Source of the DNA: Bacillota bacterium
GTDB lineage: Bacteria > Bacillota > Clostridia > Acetivibrionales > DTU013
Length of the DNA: 64,000 nt
Assembly (NCBI GenBank): GCA_023426125.1
Contig: JAFABI010000090.1
Span: 62,001 to 126,000, forward strand
Reading direction: 5' to 3'
Part shown: piece after piece, positions 1-9,270 of the stretch
Numbering within the stretch: the first letter of the stretch is position 1
Layout of the letters: each line of letters opens with the position of its first letter
Translations under genes and position numbers: made by a program
Notes under the pieces: model-generated
Database searches by the model: none
What the model was told of the DNA's origin: nothing
Seen by the model: the letters and a program-made list of their open reading frames with translations, nothing else

Positions 1-1470
1 ACTTCCGGCTGCAAGGCGTCGATCATTGATCCGGAAGGGAATATCAAGGGGCAGGCGTATAAGGAATATGCACTGGTTACTCCGCGCCAGGGCTGGGAGG
101 AACTAAACCCCGAGCTGGTATGGAATTCGGTGAAGGAAGTGATCGCGGCGTCACTTGCCGGATTCAAAGGAGATAGCATAATCGCCGCCAGTGTTTCCTC
201 CTTCGGTGAGGCTGCAGTCCCTGTCGGCAAAAACGGCAATGCGCTTTATAACAGCATCATTTACATTGATACAAGAGGAGAAGAGGAAGCCTCTTATCTC
301 CGGGGAAAGCTGGGAGATGAAAAAATACTGGGGATAACGGGCGTATCGGCCCATCCCATGTACACCATCAACAAAATAATGTGGCTGAAAAAGCATATGC
401 CGGAGGTTTACGGCAAGGCATGGAAGTTCCTTCTCTTTGCCGATTACATTCTGTTCAGGCTTGGCGCAAGACCCCATACCGATTATTCTCTTGCCGCAAG
501 GACAATGGCCTTTGATGTTATTCAAAAAAAATGGTCCGCAGAGATCCTGGAATATGCCGGGATAGATGAAGATAAATTTGGTGAGGCGGTACAGGCCGGT
601 ACGGTGGTGGGCAGAATATCGAAAAACGTTGCGGAAGAGCTGGGGCTTCCCAGGGAGCTTGTCCTTGTGGCAGGCGGGCATGATCAGCCCTGCGCGGCTC
701 TTGGGGCGGGAGTCATAAGAAACAATATCGCGGTGGACGGTTTGGGTACGACGGAATGCATAACACCTGCATTTGACCGGCCGGTAATATCGGATGCCAT
801 GGCGGGAAGCAGCTTTGCCTGCGTGCCTCATGTTATAAGGAATATGTATGTGACTTATGCATTTACCTTTACCAGCGGCAGCATGCTTAAATGGTTCAGG
901 GACAATTTCGGCCACAAATACAAGGAAGAAGCGGCCAGGACAGGCATAAACATTTATGACCTTTTAATCGAAAAGGCAGCCGGGGGGCCTTCCAGGATCC
1001 TTGTTTTGCCGCATTTTGCAGGAGCTGCGACCCCCTATATGGACACCTCGGCAAGAGGCGCGATTGTCGGCCTTGATATAAACTCCACGCCGGAAGATAT
1101 GATCAAAGGGATCCTGGAGGGAATAACCTTTGAGATGATGGTGAACCTTGAGAGGCTCAACGACGCCGGAGTAGAGGTGGAAGAACTGAGGGCCGTGGGG
1201 GGATTGGCCAAATCAGAGCCCTTCCTGCAGTTAAAAGCGGATATGATGGGGAGGAAGGTGACCACCCTGAAAATCTCGGAAGCCGGCACGCTGGGGGTAG
1301 CAATCCTGGCCGGTACGGCAAGCGGGGTATATGGCAGCATAGAGGACGCTGTCGGAAAGCTGGTGAAGAAAAAAAAGGAGTTTTACCCTGATGGAAAGCT
1401 CCATGAAATGTATAGGGAGAAGTATGAAACCTATAAAAGGATCTATCCTGCAGTCAGGAGTATATTTTAG
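1..1470 (+). CDS. FGGY-family carbohydrate kinase (xylulokinase-like), 5' truncated by window
   Basis: The reading frame is open from the first base and begins TSGCKAS, the tail of the FGGY phosphate-binding loop (D-x-GT-SGCK), so only about 10 residues are missing. The AGGHDQPCAALGAG stretch near fragment residue 223 and the VGGLAKS motif near 399 are the usual landmarks of the C-terminal actin-fold lobe. FGGY kinases phosphorylate pentuloses or related sugars in the cytosol with ATP; xylulokinase is the nearest general label, but substrate cannot be read from sequence. It is a clear paralogue of the kinase at 4550-6016. The gene runs towards a convergent oxidoreductase and is probably the last gene of an operon lying mostly outside the window. 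Confidence 0.9.
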   Translation, partial: TSGCKASIIDPEGNIKGQAYKEYALVTPRQGWEELNPELVWNSVKEVIAASLAGFKGDSIIAASVSSFGEAAVPVGKNGNALYNSIIYIDTRGEEEASYLRGKLGDEKILGITGVSAHPMYTINKIMWLKKHMPEVYGKAWKFLLFADYILFRLGARPHTDYSLAARTMAFDVIQKKWSAEILEYAGIDEDKFGEAVQAGTVVGRISKNVAEELGLPRELVLVAGGHDQPCAALGAGVIRNNIAVDGLGTTECITPAFDRPVISDAMAGSSFACVPHVIRNMYVTYAFTFTSGSMLKWFRDNFGHKYKEEAARTGINIYDLLIEKAAGGPSRILVLPHFAGAATPYMDTSARGAIVGLDINSTPEDMIKGILEGITFEMMVNLERLNDAGVEVEELRAVGGLAKSEPFLQLKADMMGRKVTTLKISEAGTLGVAILAGTASGVYGSIEDAVGKLVKKKKEFYPDGKLHEMYREKYETYKRIYPAVRSIF

Positions 1471-1697
1471 TCAATATGTGGAAGGCTGCGTTTTACAACG
1501 TGAAGCGGCATGTTAGCGCTTTTTTATCACTTTTTTATGACGTTTGACTATCTGGAAGATATTTGATAGTATTACTACAAAATTACCACGCCATATTTGA
1601 AGTGAAATATATTAAAAATCCGACGATGAGGAGTTTGGAGGAAAAATTGCGGAAGAGAAGAAAAATGAAACGTGTTGCGAAGGTTGAAATAGAATAA

Positions 1698-1774
1698 CCT
1701 GCTATCAAATTGGTTTGTACCATATTAGATAGCAGGCGCTTACTATTGGAGGAATGCTCACAGGGTCCTCCAAT
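1698..1774. other. Two short hairpins between convergent genes
   Basis: The 358-bp gap between the kinase stop and the convergent oxidoreductase stop contains CCTGCTATC...GATAGCAGG (9-bp arms, 1698-1736) and ATTGGAGGA...TCCTCCAAT (9-bp arms, 1745-1774). Neither is followed by a clean T-run on either strand, so they are only weak terminator candidates. A tiny 16-codon frame with TTG start at 1648 after GGAGG lies just upstream and is probably meaningless. Confidence 0.4.
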
Positions 1775-1828
1775 TGCCGTATAAATTGCCTGGGCGGCTG
1801 CCCGGTTGCCAGGATACGCCGCGGTAGA

Positions 1829-3034
1829 TCAGCTTTGCAGGAAGCTCAGCAGTTCGCCAACCGTAGCTTCATAATAATTCAATGGCTTTACCGGCACCCC
1901 TTTTTCCATTGCCGACTTCAGCAGCAAAGAGCGTTTGGTATCTCCAATGACGATTGCCCCGATGATCCTGTCATCCTTAATGCTTATTTTGGTATAGTGC
2001 CCTTCCTTGCTTTCCTCTGCCAGATGACAGGCTTCAGCGTCGTTTACGCGCCCCATGGAGAACAAGGTCAAATCGAAGGCATTCAAGGTGACGGCAGGCA
2101 GAATCTCCTGGTAAACGGAATCCTTGCCCGCAATATTGTACCCTGCGACTTTGCCCTGTGCCAGGGATAAATTCCAGGAGCCTGCGATACGGTTATTGAA
2201 TTCCGCAATATCGCCGGCCGCATAAATATGATCTACACTCGTTTCCATTTTTTCATTTACAAGGATCCCTTTTCCATGCCGGATGGAAGTACCTTGCACA
2301 ATTTCAACGTTCGGCCGGATGCCGACGGAATAAATAACTTTTTTGCAGGGCAAAATTTCTCCCGCAGCGGTTACGATCCCTTCTACCTGGCTGTTTCCCG
2401 ATAATCTCTCGATTCTGGTATTCGGCAGCATCGCGATTTCAAATTTCTCAATGGATTGCTTGAGAAGTTCAGATGCCCTTTCATCCAATTGATTTGGCAT
2501 TATTCGCGGAAGAAGCTCTACAATCGAAACCCTTGCACCGGTCTTATGAAGGCTCCAGGCCGTTTCCAGCCCCTGTATGCCTCCGCCGATGATGATCACC
2601 TGTTCATCCCCTTCAATCTGCTCCCTTATATCCATAGCGTCCTGCAGCGCCCTTAACGAAAACACTCCCGGGAGATCCATTCCGTGGATCGGCGGTTTGA
2701 AATTGCTTGCTCCGTTGGCCAGCAGCAGCTTGTCGTAGAAAAGGACATTTTCATCGGACAAAATAACCTCTCTCTTTTCGACATCGATCCTTTTAACCTT
2801 ATTCCCCAGGCATATATTAATATTGTTCTGGCCGTACCACTCTTTTTTCTGGATCAGAAATTTATCTTCAGACAATTCGTCGAATAAGTATTTGGATAAT
2901 TTTATCCGATAGTATGGAAAAAACTTTTCCTCTCCAAGGAAGGTTATTTCCGAATCCCTATCGACTTCCCTTATGGCTTTTAATGCAGAAAGACCTGCGA
3001 TTCCGCTTCCAACAACAACTATTTTGTTTGTCAT
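1829..3034 (-). CDS. FAD/NAD(P)-dependent pyridine nucleotide-disulfide-type oxidoreductase
   Basis: The 401-residue protein has a first dinucleotide fold with GSGIAG at residues 9-14 (FAD), a second GGGIQG at 150-155 (NAD(P)H) and the second FAD motif AAGD at 272-275. This is the layout of class-I flavin reductases such as rubredoxin reductase, nitrite reductase NirB N-terminal half and NADH oxidase. No redox CxxxxC pair is seen, so it is not a disulfide reductase. I chose the ATG at 3034 because AGGGA lies 7 bases upstream; an in-frame GTG at 3064 has no Shine-Dalgarno. It is transcribed alone, against both neighbours, with its own promoter. Electron acceptor unknown; a single-domain rubredoxin or NADH-oxidase role is plausible. 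Confidence 0.85.
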   Translation of the reverse strand: MTNKIVVVGSGIAGLSALKAIREVDRDSEITFLGEEKFFPYYRIKLSKYLFDELSEDKFLIQKKEWYGQNNINICLGNKVKRIDVEKREVILSDENVLFYDKLLLANGASNFKPPIHGMDLPGVFSLRALQDAMDIREQIEGDEQVIIIGGGIQGLETAWSLHKTGARVSIVELLPRIMPNQLDERASELLKQSIEKFEIAMLPNTRIERLSGNSQVEGIVTAAGEILPCKKVIYSVGIRPNVEIVQGTSIRHGKGILVNEKMETSVDHIYAAGDIAEFNNRIAGSWNLSLAQGKVAGYNIAGKDSVYQEILPAVTLNAFDLTLFSMGRVNDAEACHLAEESKEGHYTKISIKDDRIIGAIVIGDTKRSLLLKSAMEKGVPVKPLNYYEATVGELLSFLQS

Positions 3035-3078
3035 GATCATTCCCTGCTCTTTTATCGTATTCACTTGCTGAAAACACT

Positions 3079-3107
3079 ATTTTACCATTTTAACCTTCTT
3101 GTATCAA
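3079..3107 (-). promoter_or_regulatory. Promoter for the oxidoreductase gene
   Basis: Read on the minus strand: TTGATA (3102-3107), 17-base spacer, TAAAAT (3079-3084). The predicted start near 3072 gives a short leader before the ATG at 3034 and excludes the upstream GTG as a comfortable start. Confidence 0.6.
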
Positions 3108-3275
3108 CCAAAAAATTTACGTAAAACGATGGATTCGTAGATTTCATATTAGCCTCTCCTTTGATTCATATTTCGAATCGGGAGGTTACTTTTTTCCTTT
3201 ATTTCGCTTCATGCGTTTGCCCTGGGTAGATTGGCATTAAGTTTCATCGAAAAAAAGTTGCGGAAAACAAAGAAC

Positions 3276-3304
3276 TTGCGGACCCGGATTCTATGTGATA
3301 TAAT
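3276..3304 (+). promoter_or_regulatory. Promoter for the lacI-type regulator operon, with TTGCGGA repeats
   Basis: TTGCGG (3276-3281), 17-base spacer, TATAAT (3299-3304) preceded by TG one base upstream (extended -10). The heptamer TTGCGGA occurs at 3258-3264, 3276-3282 and 3432-3438, so it may also be part of a regulator site. The transcript would carry a leader of about 175 nt before the regulator. The rest of this 453-bp gap holds only the divergent promoter and a small GATTC/GAATC palindrome. Confidence 0.6.
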
Positions 3305-3487
3305 CGTAGTATAACCATTGCAATGCATAGAGGAAGATGGGCGATGCAACATAATGTGCGTTGAAATGAGCGTGTATCCGGATGCTGATAGAGAACAATC
3401 ACAGAATGATCATATAAAAAATATCGGAAAGTTGCGGACAAATGAGAAAATGTTTCGGTGCCTATTAATAGGAAGAGAGGTTGGGAA

Positions 3488-4507
3488 ATGGCGACATTAA
3501 AAGATATCGCAAAGATGGCAGGTGTCAATCTGTCAACAGTATCCAGGGCTATTAATGACAGCAACGAAATTAATAAGGAAACCAAGGAAAGAATATTGGA
3601 TATTGCAAGGCAATTGAATTATGTTTCCAACAAGCATAATAAGGCATTTAAAAACGAAGGAAACAATACCATAGGTATTATTTGCCCGGAAATAAAGAGC
3701 AATTATTATGCCCAACTGGTCAATACCATTGAAGTAAGGCTAAAAGCCAAAGGCTATATGCTGCTCATCGGTCTTACCGACTTTAAATATGAAAACGAGG
3801 TCTACTACCTGAAGCTTTTTGAGAAGAAGGGGGTAGGCGGTATCATATGTATTGCTACTGTGGACAGAAAGATCGAAAAGGATCTTAAAGATTTTAAAAG
3901 CAAGTATAACATGCCAATTATCCGGGTTGCAACCGAAGTAGAGCTTCAGGATTATGATTATATAAAAATCGACGAGGATTATGGAATTTCTCTGGCAATT
4001 AGTCATCTGGCAGAGCTTGGCCACAGAGAAATAGGCTATATCGGTGAAACCTTGTCGGAATCCAGATTAAAATCATTTAACAGCTTATTAAAGAAAAACG
4101 GTTTGCCAATCAATCATGATTTTATAAAAGTCGGAACGGAAAGATTTGAAGAAGGCGGATACAAAAGAATGAAGGAAATTCTGGCGTTGAAGAAGCTGCC
4201 CACCGCCATATTTGCCTCTTATGACAGTATTGCGATTGGAGCGATGAGGGCCATGACGGAGTCCGGATTAAGGATACCCGAGGATATATCGATCATAGGC
4301 GTTGATAACATTAACGTTGCTGCTTACCTGACGAAAGCCCTCACAACCATTTCAAGTCCGGTGAATGATATGGGCAGCATAGCCTCCAGAATTCTACTGG
4401 ATAAGATTGAAGATAACAATGCAGTGGTTCAGCATGTAGCATTGAAACCTGACCTGATACTGAGGGAAACTACGGGCAAAGCGAATAATTCCGGTATGGC
4501 AGTATAG
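3488..4507 (+). CDS. LacI-family transcriptional regulator
   Basis: The 339-residue protein starts MATLKDIAKMAGVNLSTVSR, a textbook LacI/GalR helix-turn-helix and hinge, followed by a periplasmic-binding-protein-type effector domain (IIGVDNINVAAYLTKALTTI near the C-terminus). Length is normal for the family. The ATG at 3488 is taken because GAGAGG precedes it and the HTH starts immediately; an earlier in-frame codon at 3458 would add ten residues not seen in the family. It is 42 bases ahead of the FGGY kinase and therefore probably a local repressor of the kinase/isomerase/glycosidase genes; effector likely a sugar or phosphosugar, not identifiable here. Confidence 0.92.
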   Translation: MATLKDIAKMAGVNLSTVSRAINDSNEINKETKERILDIARQLNYVSNKHNKAFKNEGNNTIGIICPEIKSNYYAQLVNTIEVRLKAKGYMLLIGLTDFKYENEVYYLKLFEKKGVGGIICIATVDRKIEKDLKDFKSKYNMPIIRVATEVELQDYDYIKIDEDYGISLAISHLAELGHREIGYIGETLSESRLKSFNSLLKKNGLPINHDFIKVGTERFEEGGYKRMKEILALKKLPTAIFASYDSIAIGAMRAMTESGLRIPEDISIIGVDNINVAAYLTKALTTISSPVNDMGSIASRILLDKIEDNNAVVQHVALKPDLILRETTGKANNSGMAV

Positions 4508-4549
4508 AAGTTATGGATTTTATCATTTTATTTCATGAGGAGGGATAGA

Positions 4550-6016
4550 GTGGAAGCTGTGCTGATCGGGCTCGATCTTGGTACGACAGGCTGCAAAAGT
4601 GCGGTTTTTGATGAGAATCTGGAGATGTTGGGGGAAGCATATATTGAGTACCCTTTAATAAGGATCTCCTCCACAGAGATCGAACAGGACGCAAATTTAT
4701 GGTGGGATCTTACCAGACAGGTAATAAAGGTGTCTGTTCAAAATTCAAAAATAAACCCGAGCATGATTAAGGGCATTAGTGTCAGCTCACAGGGAATTGC
4801 ATTCGTGCCGGTGGATGAGAATTTTAATCCGATACGGAATGCAATCAGCTGGCTTGATTCGAGGTCAACAAATCAAAGGGACAGCATATTGGGCAGATTC
4901 AGCGAGCCTGAGATTTTCAACACCACAGGCAAACGAGCAAGTGAGAGTTACGTGCTGCCTAAACTATTGTGGTTGAGGGAAAATGAGAAAGATCTGTACA
5001 ACCGGACACACAAGTTTTTGATGGCGTTGGACTATATAACTGCAAGGCTTTGCGGAGAGTGCTTTACGGATCATTCGATGGCCTCCGGGACTCTGTTGTA
5101 CGATATTTCAAAGCAGGCCTGGTCTCCCTTGCTGCTGGAAGAATACGGAATAGACGAAGCCAAACTGCCGGAGATCAAGTGGAGCGGCAGTCCGGTCGGC
5201 TATTTGTCAAAAGAAGTTGCAGATGAGCTGGGACTCCCTGCGAAGGTTGTCGTAGCATTAGGCGGACAGGATCAAAAATGTGCCGCTCTGGGCGCCGGGA
5301 TAGGTGAAATGATTTCAACAGTGTCTCTCGGGACGGCTTCCGCTATTGAACAAAAATGTCACAGACCTGTAATTGACAGCAATATGCGGGTACCTTGCTT
5401 TTCATATCTCTTCAAAAATGAATGGGTAATTGAAGGCTGCGTAATAACGGCGGGCGCAAGCATGAGGTGGCTAAAGGAAACACTGTTCAGCGATAAAAGC
5501 TACAAGGACCTCGACCGGCTGGCTCTGTTGTGCGAAGGCCAAGCGAACGATGTGTTTTTCTTTCCGCATTTGGCAGGTTCGGGCTCGCCTTATTGGAAAA
5601 GCAATACGCAGGGCTCTTTTTACGGAATTACATTATCAACGGATGCAAATCAAATCGTAAAGAGTGTTTTTGAAGGTGTTGCATATCAGATAAAAGCCAA
5701 TATAGAGGCTATGCAGGAAATATATCAACCGGTAAGTGAGATCAGGTTATTTGGCGGCGGGGCTAAAAGCGATATATGGTGCCGGATCATATCTGATATA
5801 ACGGGAAAGAGGATCACAACACTATCTACTTGCGAAACGGCCAATGTAGGGGCGGCTATCCTTGCCGGTCTGGGATGCGGAATTTTCAGGGATCAATCGG
5901 TGGCCGCCGACAAGGTCCGGACAGCGAAGGTCTTTGATCCGGTCCCCAAATCGGTTTGCACCTATCGGGAAAAGTATGAAGAATACCTCTATATTCAGGA
6001 TAAATTCATTCGTTAA
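4550..6016 (+). CDS. FGGY-family carbohydrate kinase (xylulokinase-like)
   Basis: The 488-residue protein is full length for FGGY kinases. It has the N-terminal GLDLGTTGCKSAVF loop at about residues 7-20, the GGQDQKCAALGAG segment, a GSGSPYW stretch and FGGGAKSDIW in the C-terminal lobe. It should phosphorylate a ketopentose or related sugar in the cytosol. I chose the GTG at 4550: GAGGAGG lies about 7 bases before it, whereas the in-frame ATG at 4535 overlaps that ribosome site. It follows the LacI regulator and precedes a ceramidase-family protein and an isomerase-like protein, so it probably takes the ketose product of that isomerase. Paralogue of the truncated kinase at the window start. 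Confidence 0.9.
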   Translation: MEAVLIGLDLGTTGCKSAVFDENLEMLGEAYIEYPLIRISSTEIEQDANLWWDLTRQVIKVSVQNSKINPSMIKGISVSSQGIAFVPVDENFNPIRNAISWLDSRSTNQRDSILGRFSEPEIFNTTGKRASESYVLPKLLWLRENEKDLYNRTHKFLMALDYITARLCGECFTDHSMASGTLLYDISKQAWSPLLLEEYGIDEAKLPEIKWSGSPVGYLSKEVADELGLPAKVVVALGGQDQKCAALGAGIGEMISTVSLGTASAIEQKCHRPVIDSNMRVPCFSYLFKNEWVIEGCVITAGASMRWLKETLFSDKSYKDLDRLALLCEGQANDVFFFPHLAGSGSPYWKSNTQGSFYGITLSTDANQIVKSVFEGVAYQIKANIEAMQEIYQPVSEIRLFGGGAKSDIWCRIISDITGKRITTLSTCETANVGAAILAGLGCGIFRDQSVAADKVRTAKVFDPVPKSVCTYREKYEEYLYIQDKFIR

Positions 6017-6061
6017 AAATTAGCAAATATACCAAAAATAATATTTAGAAAGGCTAGTTAT

Positions 6062-7393
6062 ATGTCAAACAAACTTAAAGCAGGAGTATCCATTATTGAT
6101 ATTTCACCGGAAAAGGGAGTGGAGCTGGCTGGTTATCCACATTGCCCGCGGCATAATACGGGGGTTCACGATCCGCTTCATGCCAGCTGCATATTCCTTG
6201 ACAACGGGCAAACAAAGCTGGTTATCGTAGCCATGGATCTTTTGATGTATTCAAAGAAATATGTGCGCAGCCTGAGGAAACAGATCTCGGACAAAACAGG
6301 AATACTTCCTGGAAATATCTTGATTTGCTGCTCGCACACGCATTCAGCTCCATGGACCTCGGGAAGGCTCGACCTTGAAGCTCTTGAGAAAGGTTTGGCA
6401 ACAGACGACGCATACGTATCCTGGCTGGAAAGCAGACTGGTTTCGATGGTCGTTGAAGCTTGCAGCAGTCCGTTCGACGCGCAAATCGGCGTAAGCAAGG
6501 GAATATGCGGCGGCGAACAGGGCGTAGGCGGCAACCGCAGGGATCCTGGCGGAGCTGCCGACAAGGAGGTATGTGTCATTGGTGTGAAGGATACCAATGG
6601 GATTTGGAGGGGATGTCTTGTTTGCTACGCACTTCACCCGACAGTTCTTCACTCGGATAATACACTGGTTAGTGCTGATTATCCCGCATATATCAGGAAA
6701 CACCTGAAATGGGCCAAACCGGGGATGATTACTTTGTTTTCGCAAGGAACGTCGGGTAATCAGAGCACCCGGTATTTCCGGGACGGGCAGAACTATGAGG
6801 AAGCATGCCGGATAGGGACAACCATTGGCGTTGAAGCTGCGCGGGTTCTTGACAGTATGGATTTGACGGAGGAAACCGGTTTATTGATTCAATCGATTGA
6901 AACCGATCTGCCTCTCAGAGAGTATATCGATAAGGAGACTGCCGTAAACAACGTAAAAGAAGCGGAAGAAAAGCTTGCGCTGCTTCGGGCTTCCAATGGA
7001 TCGTACATTGACATAAGGAATGCTGAACTCAAGCTCTTAGGGGCTGAGGATATTCTGGGCTATATCATACTTCAGGAGAAAGGGATTAAACCCAGTTTGC
7101 TTACTGATGAGCTTCCCTATGAAATACAGGTAATAGGGATAGGAAATGCAAGAATTGTATGCTTGCAGGGGGAAGCATTTGTTGAGATCGGACTTGAAAT
7201 AAAGAAAAGGTCACCCTTTGCTGAAACTTTTGTAATCAGCCTGTCAAACGGAGTGGCTCCGGGATATGTTTATACCGCTGAAGCACTGGATTTCGGAGGC
7301 TATGAGACGGATACCTCAATGCTGGGTCCCGGGAGTGCGAAAACGATTGTTGAAAAAGCTGTTAAGCTATTAAATGAGAAACGGATGGACTAA
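6062..7393 (+). CDS. Neutral/alkaline ceramidase-family hydrolase (PF04734-like)
   Basis: The 443-residue protein matches the N-terminal catalytic domain of neutral ceramidases: CSHTHSAP supplies the first zinc His, ALHPTVL the second, GTSGNQS the position of the nucleophilic Ser, QGEAFVEIG the Glu ligand and GYVYT the Tyr. No signal peptide or C-terminal immunoglobulin-like domain is present, so it is a short intracellular version. Known ceramidases cleave N-acyl sphingosine, but short bacterial members often lie in sugar operons with unproven substrates; here it sits between a sugar kinase and an isomerase-like protein. An amidase or deacetylase-type action on a sugar derivative is inference only. 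RBS GAAAGG about 9 bases before ATG. Confidence 0.82.
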   Translation: MSNKLKAGVSIIDISPEKGVELAGYPHCPRHNTGVHDPLHASCIFLDNGQTKLVIVAMDLLMYSKKYVRSLRKQISDKTGILPGNILICCSHTHSAPWTSGRLDLEALEKGLATDDAYVSWLESRLVSMVVEACSSPFDAQIGVSKGICGGEQGVGGNRRDPGGAADKEVCVIGVKDTNGIWRGCLVCYALHPTVLHSDNTLVSADYPAYIRKHLKWAKPGMITLFSQGTSGNQSTRYFRDGQNYEEACRIGTTIGVEAARVLDSMDLTEETGLLIQSIETDLPLREYIDKETAVNNVKEAEEKLALLRASNGSYIDIRNAELKLLGAEDILGYIILQEKGIKPSLLTDELPYEIQVIGIGNARIVCLQGEAFVEIGLEIKKRSPFAETFVISLSNGVAPGYVYTAEALDFGGYETDTSMLGPGSAKTIVEKAVKLLNEKRMD

Positions 7394-7535
7394 GCACTAG
7401 TGAAAATAAACTTACGCTATAATTTTCTGCAAATGCAGTCTTGGAGCGCCGGGGCTGGTCACAAATGCTGTGCATTTGCTGCTCGCCTATGCAACCTACA
7501 TTTGCAGAAAAAGCGTAAGTAATATTTTCAGTGCT
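7393..7535. repeat. 143-bp inverted-repeat element containing a GGCTGGTC...TGCTCGCC hairpin module
   Basis: The element starts in the stop codon of the ceramidase-like gene. Its arms (7393-7432 and 7498-7535) pair over about 35 bases with small gaps: AGCACTAGTGAAAAT / ATTTTCAGTGCT outermost, then ACTTACGCT / AGCGTAAGT and TTTTCTGCAAATG / CATTTGCAGAAAA. In the centre, 7451-7491 holds GGGGCTGGTC, a CAAATGC-TGT-GCATTTG hairpin and TGCTCGCCTATG, the module also found at 15364, 37064 and 37107. It lies inside an operon, so it must be read through or act as an attenuator or processing site. Confidence 0.75.
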
Positions 7536-7553
7536 CTTAAGGAGGAGATTATT

Positions 7554-8933
7554 TTGTACAACGCTGTAAAGGTTGGATTTTGCCCAATCGGAAAATTTGT
7601 ATTCAGCCATGAGGACGCAAAGGTTTATAAAGCTCAACTCGAAAAGAAAATGGATGCGATGGGGATTCAATACATAGGCATCGACAGTGTACTATGTGAT
7701 GGCATTGTCAGAGGATATAATGATATAGACCCTGTTGTGCAATTTCTTAAGGCTCAGGATATAAACTGTCTTTTTATCCCGCACTGCAATTTTGGAACGG
7801 AAAGCGCAGCGGGTATGATTGCAAAAAAACTGGGTGTGCCGACGCTGCTTTGGGGACCGCGGGACAAAGCTCCCCTTGAGGACGGAACACGTCTTCGGGA
7901 CTCGCTGTGCGGAATGTTTGCTTCAAGCAAGGTGCTTGTTAAATTAGGTGTACCCTTTACGTACATTGAGAACTGTGATATGGATGATGAAGCTTTTGAA
8001 AAGGGACTTGACCGGTTCATCAGGACGGCCAATGTTGTAAAAAGACTGAAAGGCGCCAAAATAGGCATAATAGGGAACAGGATTGATTTTTTCTGGAGTA
8101 CCATTATTGACGAAAGTGATCTGCTGCAAAAATTCGGTATTGAGATATTGCCTTTGGATTTATCAAAAGTAGTCCGGATGACAAAAGAGACTGCTGAAAA
8201 AGAGAAGGAAAAGTATGTCGCCGAAATAGCGGAATACTCCAAAAAGATTGATTTGTCTGCCATGCCCGAGAAGGGGATGATCAATGTATTGGCCTTAAGA
8301 GATGTTATCTATCGATTTGGAATGGATAACAACCTTTCGGCGATTGCAATCGAATCCTTTATGTCGCTTATCGAGGAGCTGGAGGCATGTGTAAGCTTTG
8401 CGCAGGCAGAGGTGTCCGATATGGGGATACCATGCATTTGCGAAAGCGACATCCATGGCGCTGTGAGTGCCATTATGGCTGAGGCTGCCGGCTTAAACTC
8501 AGCGCCGTCTTTTTTTGCGGATATTACCGTGCGTCATCCGGAGAATGACAACGGGGTTCTTCTCTGGCATGATGCATTTCCTTTAAGTCTAAAGGCTCCG
8601 GATTCCAAAGGGCATCTTGGCTCTCACTGGATTTTGCCCGACTTTCAGCCGGGAATGTGCCATTGGAGGTTGAAGGAAGGCGAAATAACGGTTGTCAGGT
8701 TTGACGGTGAAAACGGGAAGTATAAGCTGCTTGCAGAAAACTGCAAAACCATCAGCGGTCCGTTTACCCAAAACACCTATGTGTGGGTTGAGTTTGAGAA
8801 TTGGGGCAGGGTTGAAAAAAAGGTCATTTACGGGCCCTACATTCATCATGTTGCATGCCTTTACGGCCAGTATTCGGAAGTACTCGAGGAAGCATGCAAA
8901 TATATAAATGAACTGGAGTTTGATGACCGGTGA
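7554..8933 (+). CDS. L-fucose/L-arabinose isomerase-family protein
   Basis: The 459-residue protein has the L-fucose/L-arabinose isomerase fold pattern: an N-terminal Rossmann-like half (LLWGPRDKAP), then candidate metal ligands E267 (AIESF), D299 (CESDIHGA) and H432 (YIHHVACLYG). Family members interconvert aldose and ketose with a divalent metal in the cytosol. Start is the TTG at 7554, preceded by AAGGAGGA at 8 bases; an ATG at 7470 lies inside the upstream repeat and would add 28 unrelated residues. It is placed after the sugar kinase and ceramidase-like genes, so an isomerase-then-kinase route is likely. Substrate not determinable; it is a divergent member rather than canonical FucI or AraA. 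Confidence 0.82.
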   Translation: MYNAVKVGFCPIGKFVFSHEDAKVYKAQLEKKMDAMGIQYIGIDSVLCDGIVRGYNDIDPVVQFLKAQDINCLFIPHCNFGTESAAGMIAKKLGVPTLLWGPRDKAPLEDGTRLRDSLCGMFASSKVLVKLGVPFTYIENCDMDDEAFEKGLDRFIRTANVVKRLKGAKIGIIGNRIDFFWSTIIDESDLLQKFGIEILPLDLSKVVRMTKETAEKEKEKYVAEIAEYSKKIDLSAMPEKGMINVLALRDVIYRFGMDNNLSAIAIESFMSLIEELEACVSFAQAEVSDMGIPCICESDIHGAVSAIMAEAAGLNSAPSFFADITVRHPENDNGVLLWHDAFPLSLKAPDSKGHLGSHWILPDFQPGMCHWRLKEGEITVVRFDGENGKYKLLAENCKTISGPFTQNTYVWVEFENWGRVEKKVIYGPYIHHVACLYGQYSEVLEEACKYINELEFDDR

Positions 8934-9145
8934 TTGCCTGATGCATCCGAGTTGCAATTGCCCTTAAAGTAAATGCTTCAGAGTAAAGTCAAAAGCCCGG
9001 GTCCTTTGGTATATAAGGATTGCAGGGCTATTTGATTTTGCCGGGCAGGGATTGGGTAATGATATTTTCCGGTCGCTGCCAATATTTTTTTTTCTCTCCT
9101 GAAGAGGGTATCCGTTTTTGAAAAAAGTCATAAGAATAACATAAG

Positions 9146-9193
9146 AAATATTAAATTTGGAATATTTATTGCTTGCTGCATTCGAGATACAAT
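9146..9193 (+). promoter_or_regulatory. AATATT-N8-AATATT operator and promoter before the glycosidase pair
   Basis: AATATT (9147-9152), eight bases AAATTTGG, AATATT (9161-9166), then 21 bases to TACAAT (9188-9193), the probable -10; the -35 region is poor and overlaps the second half-site. The same arrangement occurs at 19028-19076 before the importer. A poor -35 with a paired site over it fits an activator such as the nearby YesN-type regulator. The rest of the 337-bp gap holds one weak hairpin (AGCCC...GGGCT around 8990-9031). Confidence 0.6.
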
Positions 9194-9270
9194 TGCCTTA
9201 GAGAAAGTCTACCAGTCACAGCCCATCGTTTTACGGCGGGGATACCTGCACATCTCAAAGGAGGCGGATC

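Noticed and set aside
151..915. 254-codon open frame on the minus strand inside the first kinase gene
   Set aside because: It is the antisense of a clear FGGY kinase, has no ribosome site or family features, and reflects codon bias.
3318..3500. 60-codon frame in the leader before the LacI-type gene
   Set aside because: TTG start without ribosome site, overlaps the regulator start and shows no family pattern.
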